In this document: piece by piece, positions 55,030 to 63,396 of the stretch | Layout: each line of letters opens with the position of its first letter | Numbering within the stretch: position 1 is the first letter of the stretch | NCBI GenBank assembly: GCA_964351625.1 | Contig: CAYGOV010000008.1 | Span: forward strand, 111,532-175,531 | Source of the DNA: Marinoscillum sp964351625 | Lineage (GTDB): Bacteria > Bacteroidota > Bacteroidia > Cytophagales > Cyclobacteriaceae | Direction of reading: 5' to 3' | DNA: 64,000 nt | Made by a program: the position numbers and the translations under genes | The notes under the pieces: generated by a model | What the model was told of the DNA's origin: nothing | Databases searched by the model: none | What the model saw: only the letters and a program-made list of their open reading frames with translations

Positions 55030-57030
55030 TTATTTGTTTTTTTTACCCAACCTGGACAAATACTCTGTAATTGGAATATCGAAACCCGCACCAAAAAGAA
55101 GTTTACGTTCATCCCCTAACTGAACTGAAGTTAAACCCGAACTAAGGTCGAGACCATTGAAGAAGTGAACACCTACATTAAGACCGTAAGAAGCTTCATT
55201 GAACTCCTCTTCAGACTTCAATGCATCTATCTGATAAAGTAGTCCAGATACAAATGCAAGTAGATAAAAGTCATTGATTACTGGCTTGCGTTTTTCAAGA
55301 AAGTATTTAGAATTGTAAGTACGTCTTTTATAATGATCATAAAGTTTCAACTTAAGACCAATCTTTTCAGAAGCATAGCTGATGTCGTTGTTTTTATTAA
55401 AGATCCCTAGATAATTATAGCCGACTGTGAAGTATAAGCTTATCTGGCTGGATGTTGAACTCGCATATTTATTATAAAGATAAACCAGCATATCTTCTAC
55501 CTTGATTTCTACTCTATTAGAATCTGTATCTATGATCAGATACTTCTGGATACCTGCAATTTCATCCATGATTCTAGTGTAGTTGATGTCATAAAAGACA
55601 TCTCCAGCATCCACAATCAACTTAGCAATCTGATCAAAACTTTTAGCTTTATCGAGTGATGTCAGCACTTTAAAAAGCTCGGCCAGGTTGGATTTTATTT
55701 CTGCGCTATCATTTTCAACCTCTTTATGAAACTCTATTTGAAGTTGCTTAAACTCTCGTTGAAGTTGCTCAAACTGATATGACCGAATATCCTTTCCTAT
55801 CTTATCGATGGTAGAAACTAGCTTCTTAAATTCCAAATCCTCAAGTTTTCCATTAAGGCTTATTAAGTCTGGCATTATAGTAGAAATTTCTAAAACGATA
55901 TCGTCGTAGTTATCTTTTCCCTTACTTGACCTAAGGTTTGTATACCCATAATAAACCAATTTGCTAGCCTTCTGAATAATCTCTCTTTCCTTATCTGACA
56001 ATCCAGATTGTTGATACTTAACTTTCAAAAGCTGGTCATATGCTAAATTGAATAATGAATCAGGAACATTAGTTGAGGAAATGGTATTTGGTTGATCGAT
56101 AATGACACTGGCATACTTTAGATTCAGATTCAATATCTTTGTTGCTTCTTGCTTTATCTTTTTTAGCATAGCCTGTAAAGCTTTTTTTTCCTGACTGGCT
56201 GAGCTATCATGCTTCATGAACCTCAGATAACAAGAACGATTCTCAAAGGTGCTCTCGCTAAATTTTTTCTGGAAAAATCCGAGCCGCTGAAACGACTCAT
56301 TTCTGCGACAGATGTCTAAAAACATATCGAGCAGAATATAGTGTAAGTACATGTTTTCTGGCTTCTCACCTAGTTTACGCATTCCATATATCTTGGAGAT
56401 TTTAGATAGGTATTCGCCAGAATTAACGGTTTTTGAGGATTCGGCAGGATCAATTAGAGAAAAGCTAATTTCGGATGCCTTGCTTTGATCGAATTTATCC
56501 ATGGCCAACATTTCGCTTGGAAGGATGATTATATCCTTTGTAAACCGACATTTGATTGAATCATACTGGGCTATTCTGTCATATTCTCTTACAATGTCAG
56601 TTTTGCCTTGATACAATAGAAATGACCTTTCGAGCTTTGCGAAGGTTCCTTTTTTAACGGTGACATATGCTTCTGTAATACCTAGTACCATAGCGAGCTC
56701 CGAGCTATGTTCCAACAAGGCTTTCTTCATCACAGCTTTATCCTGATAATCCATAAGCACATTCAAGACATTTTCTGCATAGTTGTAAGTCAAGTAAGGC
56801 CCATTACTTAGTTTCTCATTTAGAAGTAAATTTTTGGCAAAAGCTTTCTTTATCTCTGCTTGCTTCTCAGCGATAATTTCGCCGATCAATTCAGTGTCTA
56901 GCACACCTTTCGCAAATAATACTTCATTAGTTCCAACCGATAACGAAGGAGGTCCTATTTCTTGAGAATGACTAGTGAGACTAAAACATAAAAATGGAAA
57001 TAGAATTAATACAGTAAAGTGCTTCATCAT
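55030..57030 (-). CDS. Exported protein of unknown function with barrel-like C-terminus
   Basis: This 666-aa protein begins with a signal peptide (FTVLILFPFLCFSLTSHSQ). Residues about 30-530 are helical with coiled-coil stretches (FEQLQREFKQLQIEFHKEVE). The last 130 residues have alternating aromatic strands (SLYFTVGYNYLGIF, GLNVGVHFFNGLDLSSGL) and end like an outer-membrane strand region. It is not recognised as a known family. It is co-transcribed with the MBL gene 6 bp downstream, and the pair occupies the insertion that splits the metallophosphoesterase. A membrane-damage or surface role is possible but only inferred. Confidence 0.65.
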   Translation of the reverse strand: MMKHFTVLILFPFLCFSLTSHSQEIGPPSLSVGTNEVLFAKGVLDTELIGEIIAEKQAEIKKAFAKNLLLNEKLSNGPYLTYNYAENVLNVLMDYQDKAVMKKALLEHSSELAMVLGITEAYVTVKKGTFAKLERSFLLYQGKTDIVREYDRIAQYDSIKCRFTKDIIILPSEMLAMDKFDQSKASEISFSLIDPAESSKTVNSGEYLSKISKIYGMRKLGEKPENMYLHYILLDMFLDICRRNESFQRLGFFQKKFSESTFENRSCYLRFMKHDSSASQEKKALQAMLKKIKQEATKILNLNLKYASVIIDQPNTISSTNVPDSLFNLAYDQLLKVKYQQSGLSDKEREIIQKASKLVYYGYTNLRSSKGKDNYDDIVLEISTIMPDLISLNGKLEDLEFKKLVSTIDKIGKDIRSYQFEQLQREFKQLQIEFHKEVENDSAEIKSNLAELFKVLTSLDKAKSFDQIAKLIVDAGDVFYDINYTRIMDEIAGIQKYLIIDTDSNRVEIKVEDMLVYLYNKYASSTSSQISLYFTVGYNYLGIFNKNNDISYASEKIGLKLKLYDHYKRRTYNSKYFLEKRKPVINDFYLLAFVSGLLYQIDALKSEEEFNEASYGLNVGVHFFNGLDLSSGLTSVQLGDERKLLFGAGFDIPITEYLSRLGKKNK

Positions 57031-57387
57031 TATATTGAGTAAAAACAGTAGTTAGTATGTACTTTAAAGTTTTTACCAATAATATATTCTCACAATACCT
57101 CCTTTTAGGTATTTTTTAAGCAACTGTATAAATCTTGAAGGAATAAATTGAATCAAATCAAGAAACGTATATTTGCACCCTTTTCCCTGCAACATTAACG
57201 AGGAAGGCTATACTGCAATTTGAAAATTTTTTATTAAGTGAAAGGCCTCTGGGCTATAACTTTCAAAAAGTGGAACTTCAAACTTTCTATATGAATACTC
57301 CTTTTATGACGTGTTGTAGAGTTTGCCTAGGATATTCAATCCCTAGATTATATTTACTTGAGTTAGATATTGAAGAATGAGAGGTAG
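57031..57387. other. Right part of the insertion, gene-free
   Basis: About 357 bases between the exported protein gene and the 3' metallophosphoesterase fragment. It contains a hairpin at 57,094 and the promoter of the cassette. No ORF and no central part of the metallophosphoesterase were found. Confidence 0.5.
57094..57116 (+). terminator. Hairpin with T-run inside the insertion
   Basis: AATACCT-CCTTTT-AGGTATT followed by TTT is a plausible plus-strand terminator. No gene reads into it in the present arrangement, so it may be a relic, or protect the cassette promoter from outside reading. Confidence 0.45.
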
Positions 57388-57753
57388 GATACCGAGCAAA
57401 TACTTACTAATGATGAGTTTCATGAAGCGCACCAGATATGTCTCGATTTTTTATTAGGTGAACTCAAAACAGAATTCAACGGTAAGACTATTATCGTAAG
57501 TCACTTTGTTCCATTTAAAAAGTATCAGATCAAAGATTACCCTTGGTTTCCGAGGGACTTTTCCTCCTACTTTCATGTGGAATTAGAATGGCTATGTGAG
57601 ACATATAAAATCGATCATTGGATATCAGGTCATTCGCACATTCCTTTCATCTCATTTCAGGTGGAGAATACTTGGATGCACCAAAACATGTTAGGCTATG
57701 TATCTCACAGCGAGCACAGGCAATTTCGACCTAATGCGGTTCTTGAACTGTAA
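57388..57753 (+). pseudogene. Metallophosphoesterase, 3' fragment
   Basis: An open stretch of 121 codons without a start (TAG at 57,385 stands just before it) reads EFNGKTIIVSHFVPFKKY, ELEWLCETYKIDHWISGHSH and ends MLGYVSHSEHRQFRPNAVLE. These hold the fourth and fifth metallophosphoesterase motifs (H in SHFVP and GHSH), which are missing from the fragment at 53,101. Sequence quality is intact, so the break is recent. Confidence 0.85.
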
Positions 57754-57932
57754 AAATAAACGCCAATTCTCCCTACGTTATAAATCCTGAAAGGAGGTTT
57801 TAAGACAGAATTTGCCAACTAATTCTTGAAAGCGTAGAAAACACTTTGATTTTTAATTCACCACTACCCTATTACTTTGGTTTTTAGTGCTCCAAACTGT
57901 CAGTTTACTTTGATTATTAAATCACTGCTCCA

Positions 57933-57953
57933 GGGACTCGAAGGATAGACACG
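57933..57953. repeat. Dispersed repeat A, copy 1
   Basis: A 21-bp sequence (GGGACTCGAAGGATAGACAC plus G) that is repeated exactly at 58,456. Confidence 0.8.
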
Positions 57954-57998
57954 GTGCAGAATTGTCTTATGCTTCGAGTCTCTTCGTTCCTCCAACCG

Positions 57999-58027
57999 AG
58001 CGCCTCTAGCCGAGCACCTCGGCCACA
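57999..58027. repeat. Dispersed repeat B, copy 1
   Basis: The unit AGCGCCTCTAGCCGAGCACC and its extension recur at 63,795 with two differences over about 30 bp. Both copies are followed by CACAG/CTCAG and GACAAT. Confidence 0.7.
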
Positions 58028-58101
58028 GCACGACAATCCGATGAGCTATTTAGATTATGTCATTATAGATTATCTTAAATACTATAGAAGTGAACATATA
58101 A

Positions 58102-58407
58102 ATGGAAAAGAATATAATTCTCCTTATAAGTTTAGTCGTTGTTTACTATTTGATTGATCGATTGTGGTTTGAGTTAAAGCGGAAAAATCGACGAGACTAT
58201 TATAGAAATGTATACTTGAAATCAGATGACTGGAGACGGAAACGCTTTGTAGTTTTTAAGCGTGACAACTGGACTTGTGTGTACTGTGGTGCTCGGGCTA
58301 CTCAAGTTCACCACAAAAGATATGCAAAGCGGAATATCGGAAAAGAGCCAATCGATTGGCTTGTATCAGTTTGTAGCTCTTGTCATGATGATCTTCATAC
58401 CAAATGA
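58102..58407 (+). CDS. Membrane-anchored HNH nuclease-like protein
   Basis: The 101-aa protein has an N-terminal transmembrane helix (NIILLISLVVVYYLIDRLWF) followed by an HNH domain: two zinc-binding cysteines in CVYCGARATQVHHKRYAKRN, the HH pair in the same segment, and SVCSSCHDDLH as the second knuckle and catalytic tail. HNH proteins of this size cut DNA; a membrane anchor is unusual and might place it at a DNA entry site. ATG at 58,102. It follows the split metallophosphoesterase gene. Confidence 0.8.
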   Translation: MEKNIILLISLVVVYYLIDRLWFELKRKNRRDYYRNVYLKSDDWRRKRFVVFKRDNWTCVYCGARATQVHHKRYAKRNIGKEPIDWLVSVCSSCHDDLHTK

Positions 58408-58409
58408 TT

Positions 58410-58476
58410 TCCGTGTCATCCTGAGGCGGCTGACATACTGAGCCTGTCGAAATGCGGGACTCGAAGGATAGACACG
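58410..58476. repeat. REP/MITE-like imperfect inverted repeat
   Basis: The ends CGTGTCATCCTGAG and CTCGAAGGATAGACACG are imperfect reverse complements, giving a about 67-bp palindromic unit with an internal CTGTCGAA. Its right end is repeat A copy 2. It has the form of a small non-coding mobile repeat. Confidence 0.65.
58456..58476. repeat. Dispersed repeat A, copy 2
   Basis: Exact 21-bp copy of 57,933-57,953. The two copies flank the HNH gene in direct orientation, so it could be lost by recombination or have been moved with them. Confidence 0.8.
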
Positions 58477-58513
58477 CTATGCAATTATTAATCTTACCCC
58501 ATGTTAACATAAT

Positions 58514-58543
58514 AAAACCTTCCCGAATATCGAGAAGGTTTTA
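58514..58543 (-). terminator. Terminator of the HU-like gene
   Basis: On the minus strand AAACCTTC and GAAGGTTT form an 8-bp stem around an 11-nt loop, followed by TATT. It lies 26 bp after the HU-like stop. Confidence 0.8.
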
Positions 58544-58568
58544 AGGTAAAGAATGAATCGACAAGCGA

Positions 58569-58988
58569 TTACGCTTCTGGTTCTGGATCAGCAATACTAC
58601 CATTGACTACTTTTTCAAATTTCACATTGGACAAACGCTCACTTAGTAAGCTGCTTGGCCGGAAATTAACCTTGAAGCGTTTGATCACACTACGATTGAC
58701 TTCCTCTGGGAGCTCCACCCCAACACTATTGATACTCGGCGAAAAGCTACCAAACTCTCCCAGACGCACGATCCTTCCTTCTTCCAGATGAACGTACATT
58801 CGATCTATGAGTGACTCCAGCACTGCGAATACATCGGTAGTGGTGAGCGTACACATATTGGAGATCTCCGTGGCAAACTTCCTGAGCTCGATACGGCGCT
58901 CTCGCACGATACCAGCGTAATACTTACTTTGGCCTCCACCCAACACTCCTGGTTGGCTTTTAGCAACGGACTTATACATAACAGACAT
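58569..58988 (-). CDS. HU-like (HU-HIG type) DNA-binding protein
   Basis: This 139-aa protein follows the Bacteroidota HU-domain layout: N-terminal segment SVMYKSVAKSQPGVLGGG, helical dimerisation core ATEISNMCTLTTTDVFAVLE and the arm region GRIVRLGEFGSFSPSINSVG, then VNRSVIKRFKVNFRPSSLL. Such proteins bend and compact DNA; in this phylum they are numerous and often lie near mobile or defence genes. It is monocistronic with its own terminator. Confidence 0.85.
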   Translation of the reverse strand: MSVMYKSVAKSQPGVLGGGQSKYYAGIVRERRIELRKFATEISNMCTLTTTDVFAVLESLIDRMYVHLEEGRIVRLGEFGSFSPSINSVGVELPEEVNRSVIKRFKVNFRPSSLLSERLSNVKFEKVVNGSIADPEPEA

Positions 58989-59463
58989 GATTTTAAAATT
59001 TAAAGGTTTACAAATATTAAAGTGCTTAGCCTACTCGAGTATGCCTCGGACGAACTGATCCCTGCGGAGCATTCGGCGAAAGCTGGTATTGCCTACCTGA
59101 AGCTTGACGCGCTTGCGGATAATCCCAATGCGTGTCCTTATGGTGCTTTGCTTAGTCTTGCTGAAACGAGTGAGACCAATGCGATACTTGAGTTTGCTGA
59201 AGCTGCCGAATGATCCTTTCGGCGGGTCTTAAGATGAAAACTAAAAGACAAGAACCGTTCCAGAACGTATGCCAAAACATGCTGTGGGATGAAAAAATCA
59301 CTTTAATTTTCAAAGACCAAAAAAGGCTTTCTATTTCGCATCCTTACGGTAAAAGTCAACGTTTAAAGATTGGTTCGCTTGTACCGCATGAGTGATTGAA
59401 AACTCCCTAAAAGCAGGTACTCGATTTTCATCAATCGCTTTGGTCCGAGTCCTTCCATCGCCT

Positions 59464-59490
59464 AGGTTCGAGTCTTCTCGAACCTCTTTT
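59464..59490 (+). terminator. Perfect hairpin with short T-run
   Basis: AGGTTCGAG-TCTT-CTCGAACCT followed by CTTTTG: 9-bp GC-containing stem with a tetraloop. It looks like an intrinsic terminator, though no gene precedes it on the plus strand. Confidence 0.5.
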
Positions 59491-59693
59491 GTGTTGTTTC
59501 GTGGGGATCCGAAACAAGACCAAGATTTTCAGCAAATTCCTCTCTGACTTTCAGAAATTCCAGCCCCTCTCCCACGCCTTTTGATGACTCAAAATGGGGA
59601 GATTTTTCTCTAAAAATGCTCGATTTCAAAAACAGCCTCGAAAGCTCTTAAAGCCACTTTTTACAGACCACTCCAAACAAGGCTATGTTTGGC

Positions 59694-59744
59694 TCCATGC
59701 ATAGCCTTCTTTGGCTTCAAAGAAGGCTATGTTTGAATGCATGG
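59694..59744. ncRNA. Nested hairpin, possible structured RNA or element end
   Basis: Inner stem: CATAGCCTTCTTTG-gctt-CAAAGAAGGCTATG (59,700-59,731), 14 perfect pairs with a 4-nt loop. Outer stem: TCCATG pairs with CATGGA after an 8-nt bulge. Just upstream AAGGCTATG offers an alternative partner for CATAGCCTT, so two exclusive folds are possible. It lies about 60 bp beyond the 3' end of the methyltransferase gene. Confidence 0.4.
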
Positions 59745-59800
59745 AAGCTGTGGGTTGGATTTTATGACTGTGTTTTGCTCAAACGCCAAGGCTCGATAAA

Positions 59801-61111
59801 TCACGCTTTACTTAACATAATTTTCACAGGATCTTCAATGTCAACAACTCTCCCCACCAATCTTTCAGAAATCTTTTCGATTATAGTTGCATTAACGGCA
59901 TTCCCCAACGCTTTATATGCGGAACCTTCTGGTAGATCAATATTAATTGAGTCAAGTGATTGTAGTCGTGATCCTTCCTTTAGAGTGATATATCGTTTTT
60001 CCCATCCAATAATTGGAATTTGAGTAGAGGTACTCGCCACTAATGCTGGTGAATAATTAGTCCTTTTAACTCTAATTCCAGACCCCCTAAATTGAATAAT
60101 GTATTTGCTTATATTTCTAATTTCACCTTGGCAATTCCATTCAAACTTTTGCCAACTTGGTGGTTGTGTTTGGAGTCTCGATAGAATTGGGTCTACGTAT
60201 TTTTTATACGTTTTATAAAACTCACGATTTTGTTCAATGAACCTAATTTTCCATTTTGGAAATACACCCGCACTTTGATCAATTCTAGCATATTTAGGAA
60301 TCCTCTCAAGTTGATCTTTTTTATTCATTCCGTGCAAAGATTGACCAAACGAACCTAGAAATGGGTCTAAGAAGTCTTGATTTAATCGAAAAGGAATTAC
60401 CTCTCTAAAAGGATAATCTGCCCCAAATTCCATTGACCAAATTGGGAAAGAGGGAAGTTTGGCACTTTTTGGTAATCTATCTAGAAACTCTTGCCATAAT
60501 TCTAAACACTCCAACTCTCTGTCAGGTAATAATTTAGATTCTTCAGGATAAAAATCTAAGACCATATTAATATCGGTCATTTCTTGACTGCTTTCAGGCC
60601 AAGCGAAATTTTTTAAGCTCGTCTTTGACCCAACTATAAATATTCTTTCACGAAGCTGAGGCACTCCAAACTGATGAGGTGATAGTTTCTTAAAACGAAC
60701 GTTGTACTTTAGTTTATTTTCTAAAGTATCAAGAATTATTTCCCATGTCCTTCCCGAATCATGACTCATAATATTGGCCACATTTTCAAGAATAAAATAT
60801 TTTGGCTTTCTATATTTTAGAATTCTTGCAATATCATCGAATAAAGTACCTCTGTCAAAATCCTCTAGACCTGACTGAGACCCAGCTTTTGAAAATGGCT
60901 GACAGGGAAATCCAGCACAAAGAATATCATGTTTGGGAATTTCTGAATTATGAATTTCTTTGATGTTTCCTTTGGGCTCAATTTTAAAATTTTCAAAGTA
61001 CAGTTTTCTTAATGAATCATCTATTTCAGATGCAAATACACAATCATGGCCAAGGTCTCTTAAACCTACATGAAATCCTCCTAATCCTGCAAATAAATCG
61101 ATAAACTTCAT
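59801..61111 (-). CDS. DNA (cytosine-5) methyltransferase
   Basis: This 436-aa enzyme has the ordered C5-methyltransferase motifs: motif I KFIDLFAGLGGFHVGLRDL (1-20), motif IV with catalytic Cys in ILCAGFPCQPFSKAGSQ (about 64-80), motif VI FILENVANIMSH and motif VIII SPHQFGVPQLRERIFIVGS, with a C-terminal motif X region (YKALGNAVNATIIEKISERL). The target-recognition domain (about 185-370) is long and unfamiliar. It is last in a three-gene operon: its ATG overlaps by one base the stop of the nuclease-like gene. It should protect host DNA from that partner. Confidence 0.95.
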   Translation of the reverse strand: MKFIDLFAGLGGFHVGLRDLGHDCVFASEIDDSLRKLYFENFKIEPKGNIKEIHNSEIPKHDILCAGFPCQPFSKAGSQSGLEDFDRGTLFDDIARILKYRKPKYFILENVANIMSHDSGRTWEIILDTLENKLKYNVRFKKLSPHQFGVPQLRERIFIVGSKTSLKNFAWPESSQEMTDINMVLDFYPEESKLLPDRELECLELWQEFLDRLPKSAKLPSFPIWSMEFGADYPFREVIPFRLNQDFLDPFLGSFGQSLHGMNKKDQLERIPKYARIDQSAGVFPKWKIRFIEQNREFYKTYKKYVDPILSRLQTQPPSWQKFEWNCQGEIRNISKYIIQFRGSGIRVKRTNYSPALVASTSTQIPIIGWEKRYITLKEGSRLQSLDSINIDLPEGSAYKALGNAVNATIIEKISERLVGRVVDIEDPVKIMLSKA

Positions 61112-61950
61112 TAAGATAACATTTGACTTATTCTAATATCACACCATTTGGTACATTCTTGGTGTAAGTCCGCTGGAAGATTATTTAGGAGCCGATACAA
61201 TCTAAGTCTGTCAAAAAACACTCCACTATCAGTGGAATGTTCCTCTATTTCCTGAGCACTTGTCACTGTAATTGGGGCTGCAAAACCCTTAATTGGAGTA
61301 GCCGAAAAGTGAATGTATTTGGTCCATGCAGAAATATTTAGCTCGTTTAGCTTTCCTTTCCAATTAAAGCCTGAAGCACATTGAACAAGCATTACAACTT
61401 GACTACTTCTATTGTCATCGAATGGCTTCCAAGCAAAAATATCCAAATTCCTATCTTTTCTGTAGCTCGGCGGTGTATAAACAAATTTTTCCTTTAACTC
61501 ATCCTGAGCAATAGATTGAACTGTCTGTTCAGCAGGAAAGCCATATATAATGGCCTTTCCTCCGATATAATTCTCTATTGCTTCACGACTTATTTTTTCA
61601 AATAATTTTCCTCCGTCAACAGCTGTGGTTTCAGCTGTATTAGGATTTCCTTCTAAAGAGTAAATCAAGAACGACATATAATAGGGTTTGTCTCGCCATT
61701 GTATTCTTGGCTCAATAACTCTTCCATTTACTGTAAATGGAGCGTCTGCACCGTACAGAATTTGTCTAATTTCTAGTTCATTCCAGACACTAGCTATGAA
61801 ATCTTCTGAAGGCTCATCTCCAATAGCTCCTTCTATATGAGAAGATAAATCAGCTTTAGAAATACTTTCCTCTTCATGCGCTATGTAAAATTCGATCCAA
61901 TTAGCAACATTCGTTGCATCGTTGGGAGATGAAATATCATAATTAAACAT
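61111..61950 (-). CDS. Restriction-endonuclease-like protein of the ParB/methyltransferase operon
   Basis: The 279-aa protein reads SYRKDRNLDIFAWKPFDDNR and SSQVVMLVQCASGFNWKGKL at about 163-205. The pattern D-hydrophobic-A-W followed by a strand VQCASG resembles a PD-(D/E)XK nuclease core in which Gln takes the acidic place, with the lysine possibly in NWKGK. An upstream GGKLFEKISREAIENYIGG would be the first helix. The family is not named with certainty. It is coupled on both sides, overlapping the ParB-like gene by 8 bp and the methyltransferase by 1 bp, so it is the likely cutting subunit. Confidence 0.65.
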   Translation of the reverse strand: MFNYDISSPNDATNVANWIEFYIAHEEESISKADLSSHIEGAIGDEPSEDFIASVWNELEIRQILYGADAPFTVNGRVIEPRIQWRDKPYYMSFLIYSLEGNPNTAETTAVDGGKLFEKISREAIENYIGGKAIIYGFPAEQTVQSIAQDELKEKFVYTPPSYRKDRNLDIFAWKPFDDNRSSQVVMLVQCASGFNWKGKLNELNISAWTKYIHFSATPIKGFAAPITVTSAQEIEEHSTDSGVFFDRLRLYRLLNNLPADLHQECTKWCDIRISQMLS

Positions 61951-63094
61951 CTCCGATTATTCTAAGTGCAATGTTTAAGGTTTCTTGAAGCTTCTTCAAC
62001 CCATCTTTTACATCTAATTCATCCTTATGTCTATGAAGCATTTGGAGTGATTTTTCAAGACTCGAGTTAGATCTTGATACATAATTAATAACAAGATTTT
62101 TTTCTCCATCACTTCTATCGAAAGCACCTACTAAATCACCTGTTTCTTCTAAATATTTAGTTGACTCTTCTCTTCTCAAAATAGGTGTCAACATGTTGGT
62201 AATATCTCGAGACTCAGATATAACTTTTCTTTTGTTCTTCCCATCACCAAATAACCAAAGAAAAAGATTTTTTAATTTTTCAGCTTTTTCAATTGGTATT
62301 ATCTCTTCATCAAAATCTATGTCGTCCCATTTTTTAGGAAGACCTATGTAATCCTTAATTGCTCCTTGACCAGAGGATAGTATTAAGAAAGAGAAGTTAT
62401 CTTTTGCCTCATTAGTATTAATATTTTCAAACTCCTCTTCAATCATTCCAACCAACTTATATGAAGCATATATTTTTCTAGCAGATTTGGCAGTATCTCC
62501 AACTGTCCTTTGAATATCATCCATACTAAAACCATGATCTTCCTTAAGACTGGCTATATATCTTGCTTTAGCATAAGCATCCCATTTTTTAGTACCTATT
62601 ATATGTCTAGCTCCAAGATATGCAAGGACGTCTCTTCTCCTTGGGTAAATAATTGCAGGTAATAATTTAAGATCATTTTCAGTTTCTGAATCTTCGATTA
62701 TAGGAAAATTTTTCTTCGCTTTACTTAAAAGAAGTTTTGCAGTACTAAGTCTCCTATTACCTTCTACTACAATGAACTGTGTGTTATCTGATTCGATATA
62801 ATCTAAATATTTTTCATTTTTCTTAAGTTCATCAGCATCTATCCTTGCAAATTCTTCGGGCAATTGATCAGGAATTACAACAAGTGGTTCAGCATCAAAA
62901 TATCCATTTTCAAACATGGAAATCGCTAACTCCTGAAGGTTAAAAAATTTGTACATCGCTTCGAGAATATCATCCTCTTTTCGACCTTGATAGTCCTTCG
63001 GTAATCTTGGATTAAGTGGGTCAGGGTGGAGATTCTCAATTTTAAGATCTAGTTGAGGTTTTCTTCTACCAACTCCTTCATTAATTGGGGACAT
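61943..63094 (-). CDS. ParB/Srx-like protein, first gene of the methyltransferase operon
   Basis: In this 383-aa protein the ParB N-terminal fold is clear: LDLKIENLHPDPLNPRLPKD, then ELAISMFENGYFDAEPLVVI and the nucleotide-binding box FIVVEGNRRLSTAKLLL (about 112-128). An HTH-like helical middle (DDIQRTVGDTAKSARKIYAS) follows and the rest is helical and charged. No ParA partner is present, so it is not a partition gene. ParB-like CTPase or nuclease-fold proteins occur in DNA-modification systems (for example DndB-like). It may load or scan DNA for the nuclease. ATG 63,094. Confidence 0.8.
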   Translation of the reverse strand: MSPINEGVGRRKPQLDLKIENLHPDPLNPRLPKDYQGRKEDDILEAMYKFFNLQELAISMFENGYFDAEPLVVIPDQLPEEFARIDADELKKNEKYLDYIESDNTQFIVVEGNRRLSTAKLLLSKAKKNFPIIEDSETENDLKLLPAIIYPRRRDVLAYLGARHIIGTKKWDAYAKARYIASLKEDHGFSMDDIQRTVGDTAKSARKIYASYKLVGMIEEEFENINTNEAKDNFSFLILSSGQGAIKDYIGLPKKWDDIDFDEEIIPIEKAEKLKNLFLWLFGDGKNKRKVISESRDITNMLTPILRREESTKYLEETGDLVGAFDRSDGEKNLVINYVSRSNSSLEKSLQMLHRHKDELDVKDGLKKLQETLNIALRIIGDV

Positions 63095-63245
63095 AATTAT
63101 CTTTAAAATTTAAAAATAAAGTAACTAAAGAATATGGGATCGAATTTACTCATGATTTGTCTTTTTTGACGAAGGTATTCAATCAATTGGCTTAATCTAA
63201 GGATACATTGTATCCAAACCTACTTATTTCTTAAAGTCTCAATTG

Positions 63246-63256
63246 CCCCCCCCCCC
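63246..63256. repeat. Homopolymer tract of 11 C
   Basis: An uninterrupted run of 11 C in AT-rich surroundings, within the toxin remnant. Such tracts slip during replication and also cause sequencing errors. Confidence 0.9.
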
Positions 63257-63260
63257 AAGG

Positions 63261-63396
63261 CGCAGAAGTTACTTCCGTGACTAGACACCATAATAGACAT
63301 TCGAAGAACCTCTAATAACTTTATTAAATGAGAGACAAGTATAAGATGAGAGATATTACAAGCATTCATTAAAAACGCGGAAGAAACTTCCGCACT
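63261..63396. repeat. Pair of REP-like elements
   Basis: CGCAGAAGTTACTTCCGTG (63,261) and CGCGGAAGAAACTTCCGCA (63,376) are related copies; the second forms a perfect hairpin GCGGAAG-AAA-CTTCCGC (63,377-63,393). They flank the deleted part of the toxin gene. Confidence 0.6.

Larger units (their letters stand above)
57754..58101. other. Repeat-rich gene-free stretch
   Basis: It holds the first copies of two dispersed repeats (57,933-57,953 and 57,999-58,027). No gene or RNA is seen. Confidence 0.5.
58989..59800. other. Gene-free stretch with two strong hairpins
   Basis: About 810 bases. Two plus-strand frames of about 60 codons (59,022 and 59,210) look like chance openings: no conserved motif, no Shine-Dalgarno, and a non-ATG or implausible start. 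The hairpins at 59,464 and 59,694 are the notable structures. Confidence 0.5.

Noticed and set aside
59022..59395. Two overlapping about 60-codon plus-strand frames
   Set aside because: No motif, no ribosome-binding site, odd composition and mutual overlap; most likely chance frames.
59464..59485. GGTTCGAG sequence looking like a tRNA T-arm, as a possible tRNA attachment site
   Set aside because: No acceptor stem, D-arm or anticodon arm around it; the 9-bp perfect hairpin explains it better.
61943..63094. Chromosome or plasmid partition ParB
   Set aside because: No ParA and no parS-like site seen; tightly coupled to nuclease-like and methyltransferase genes instead.
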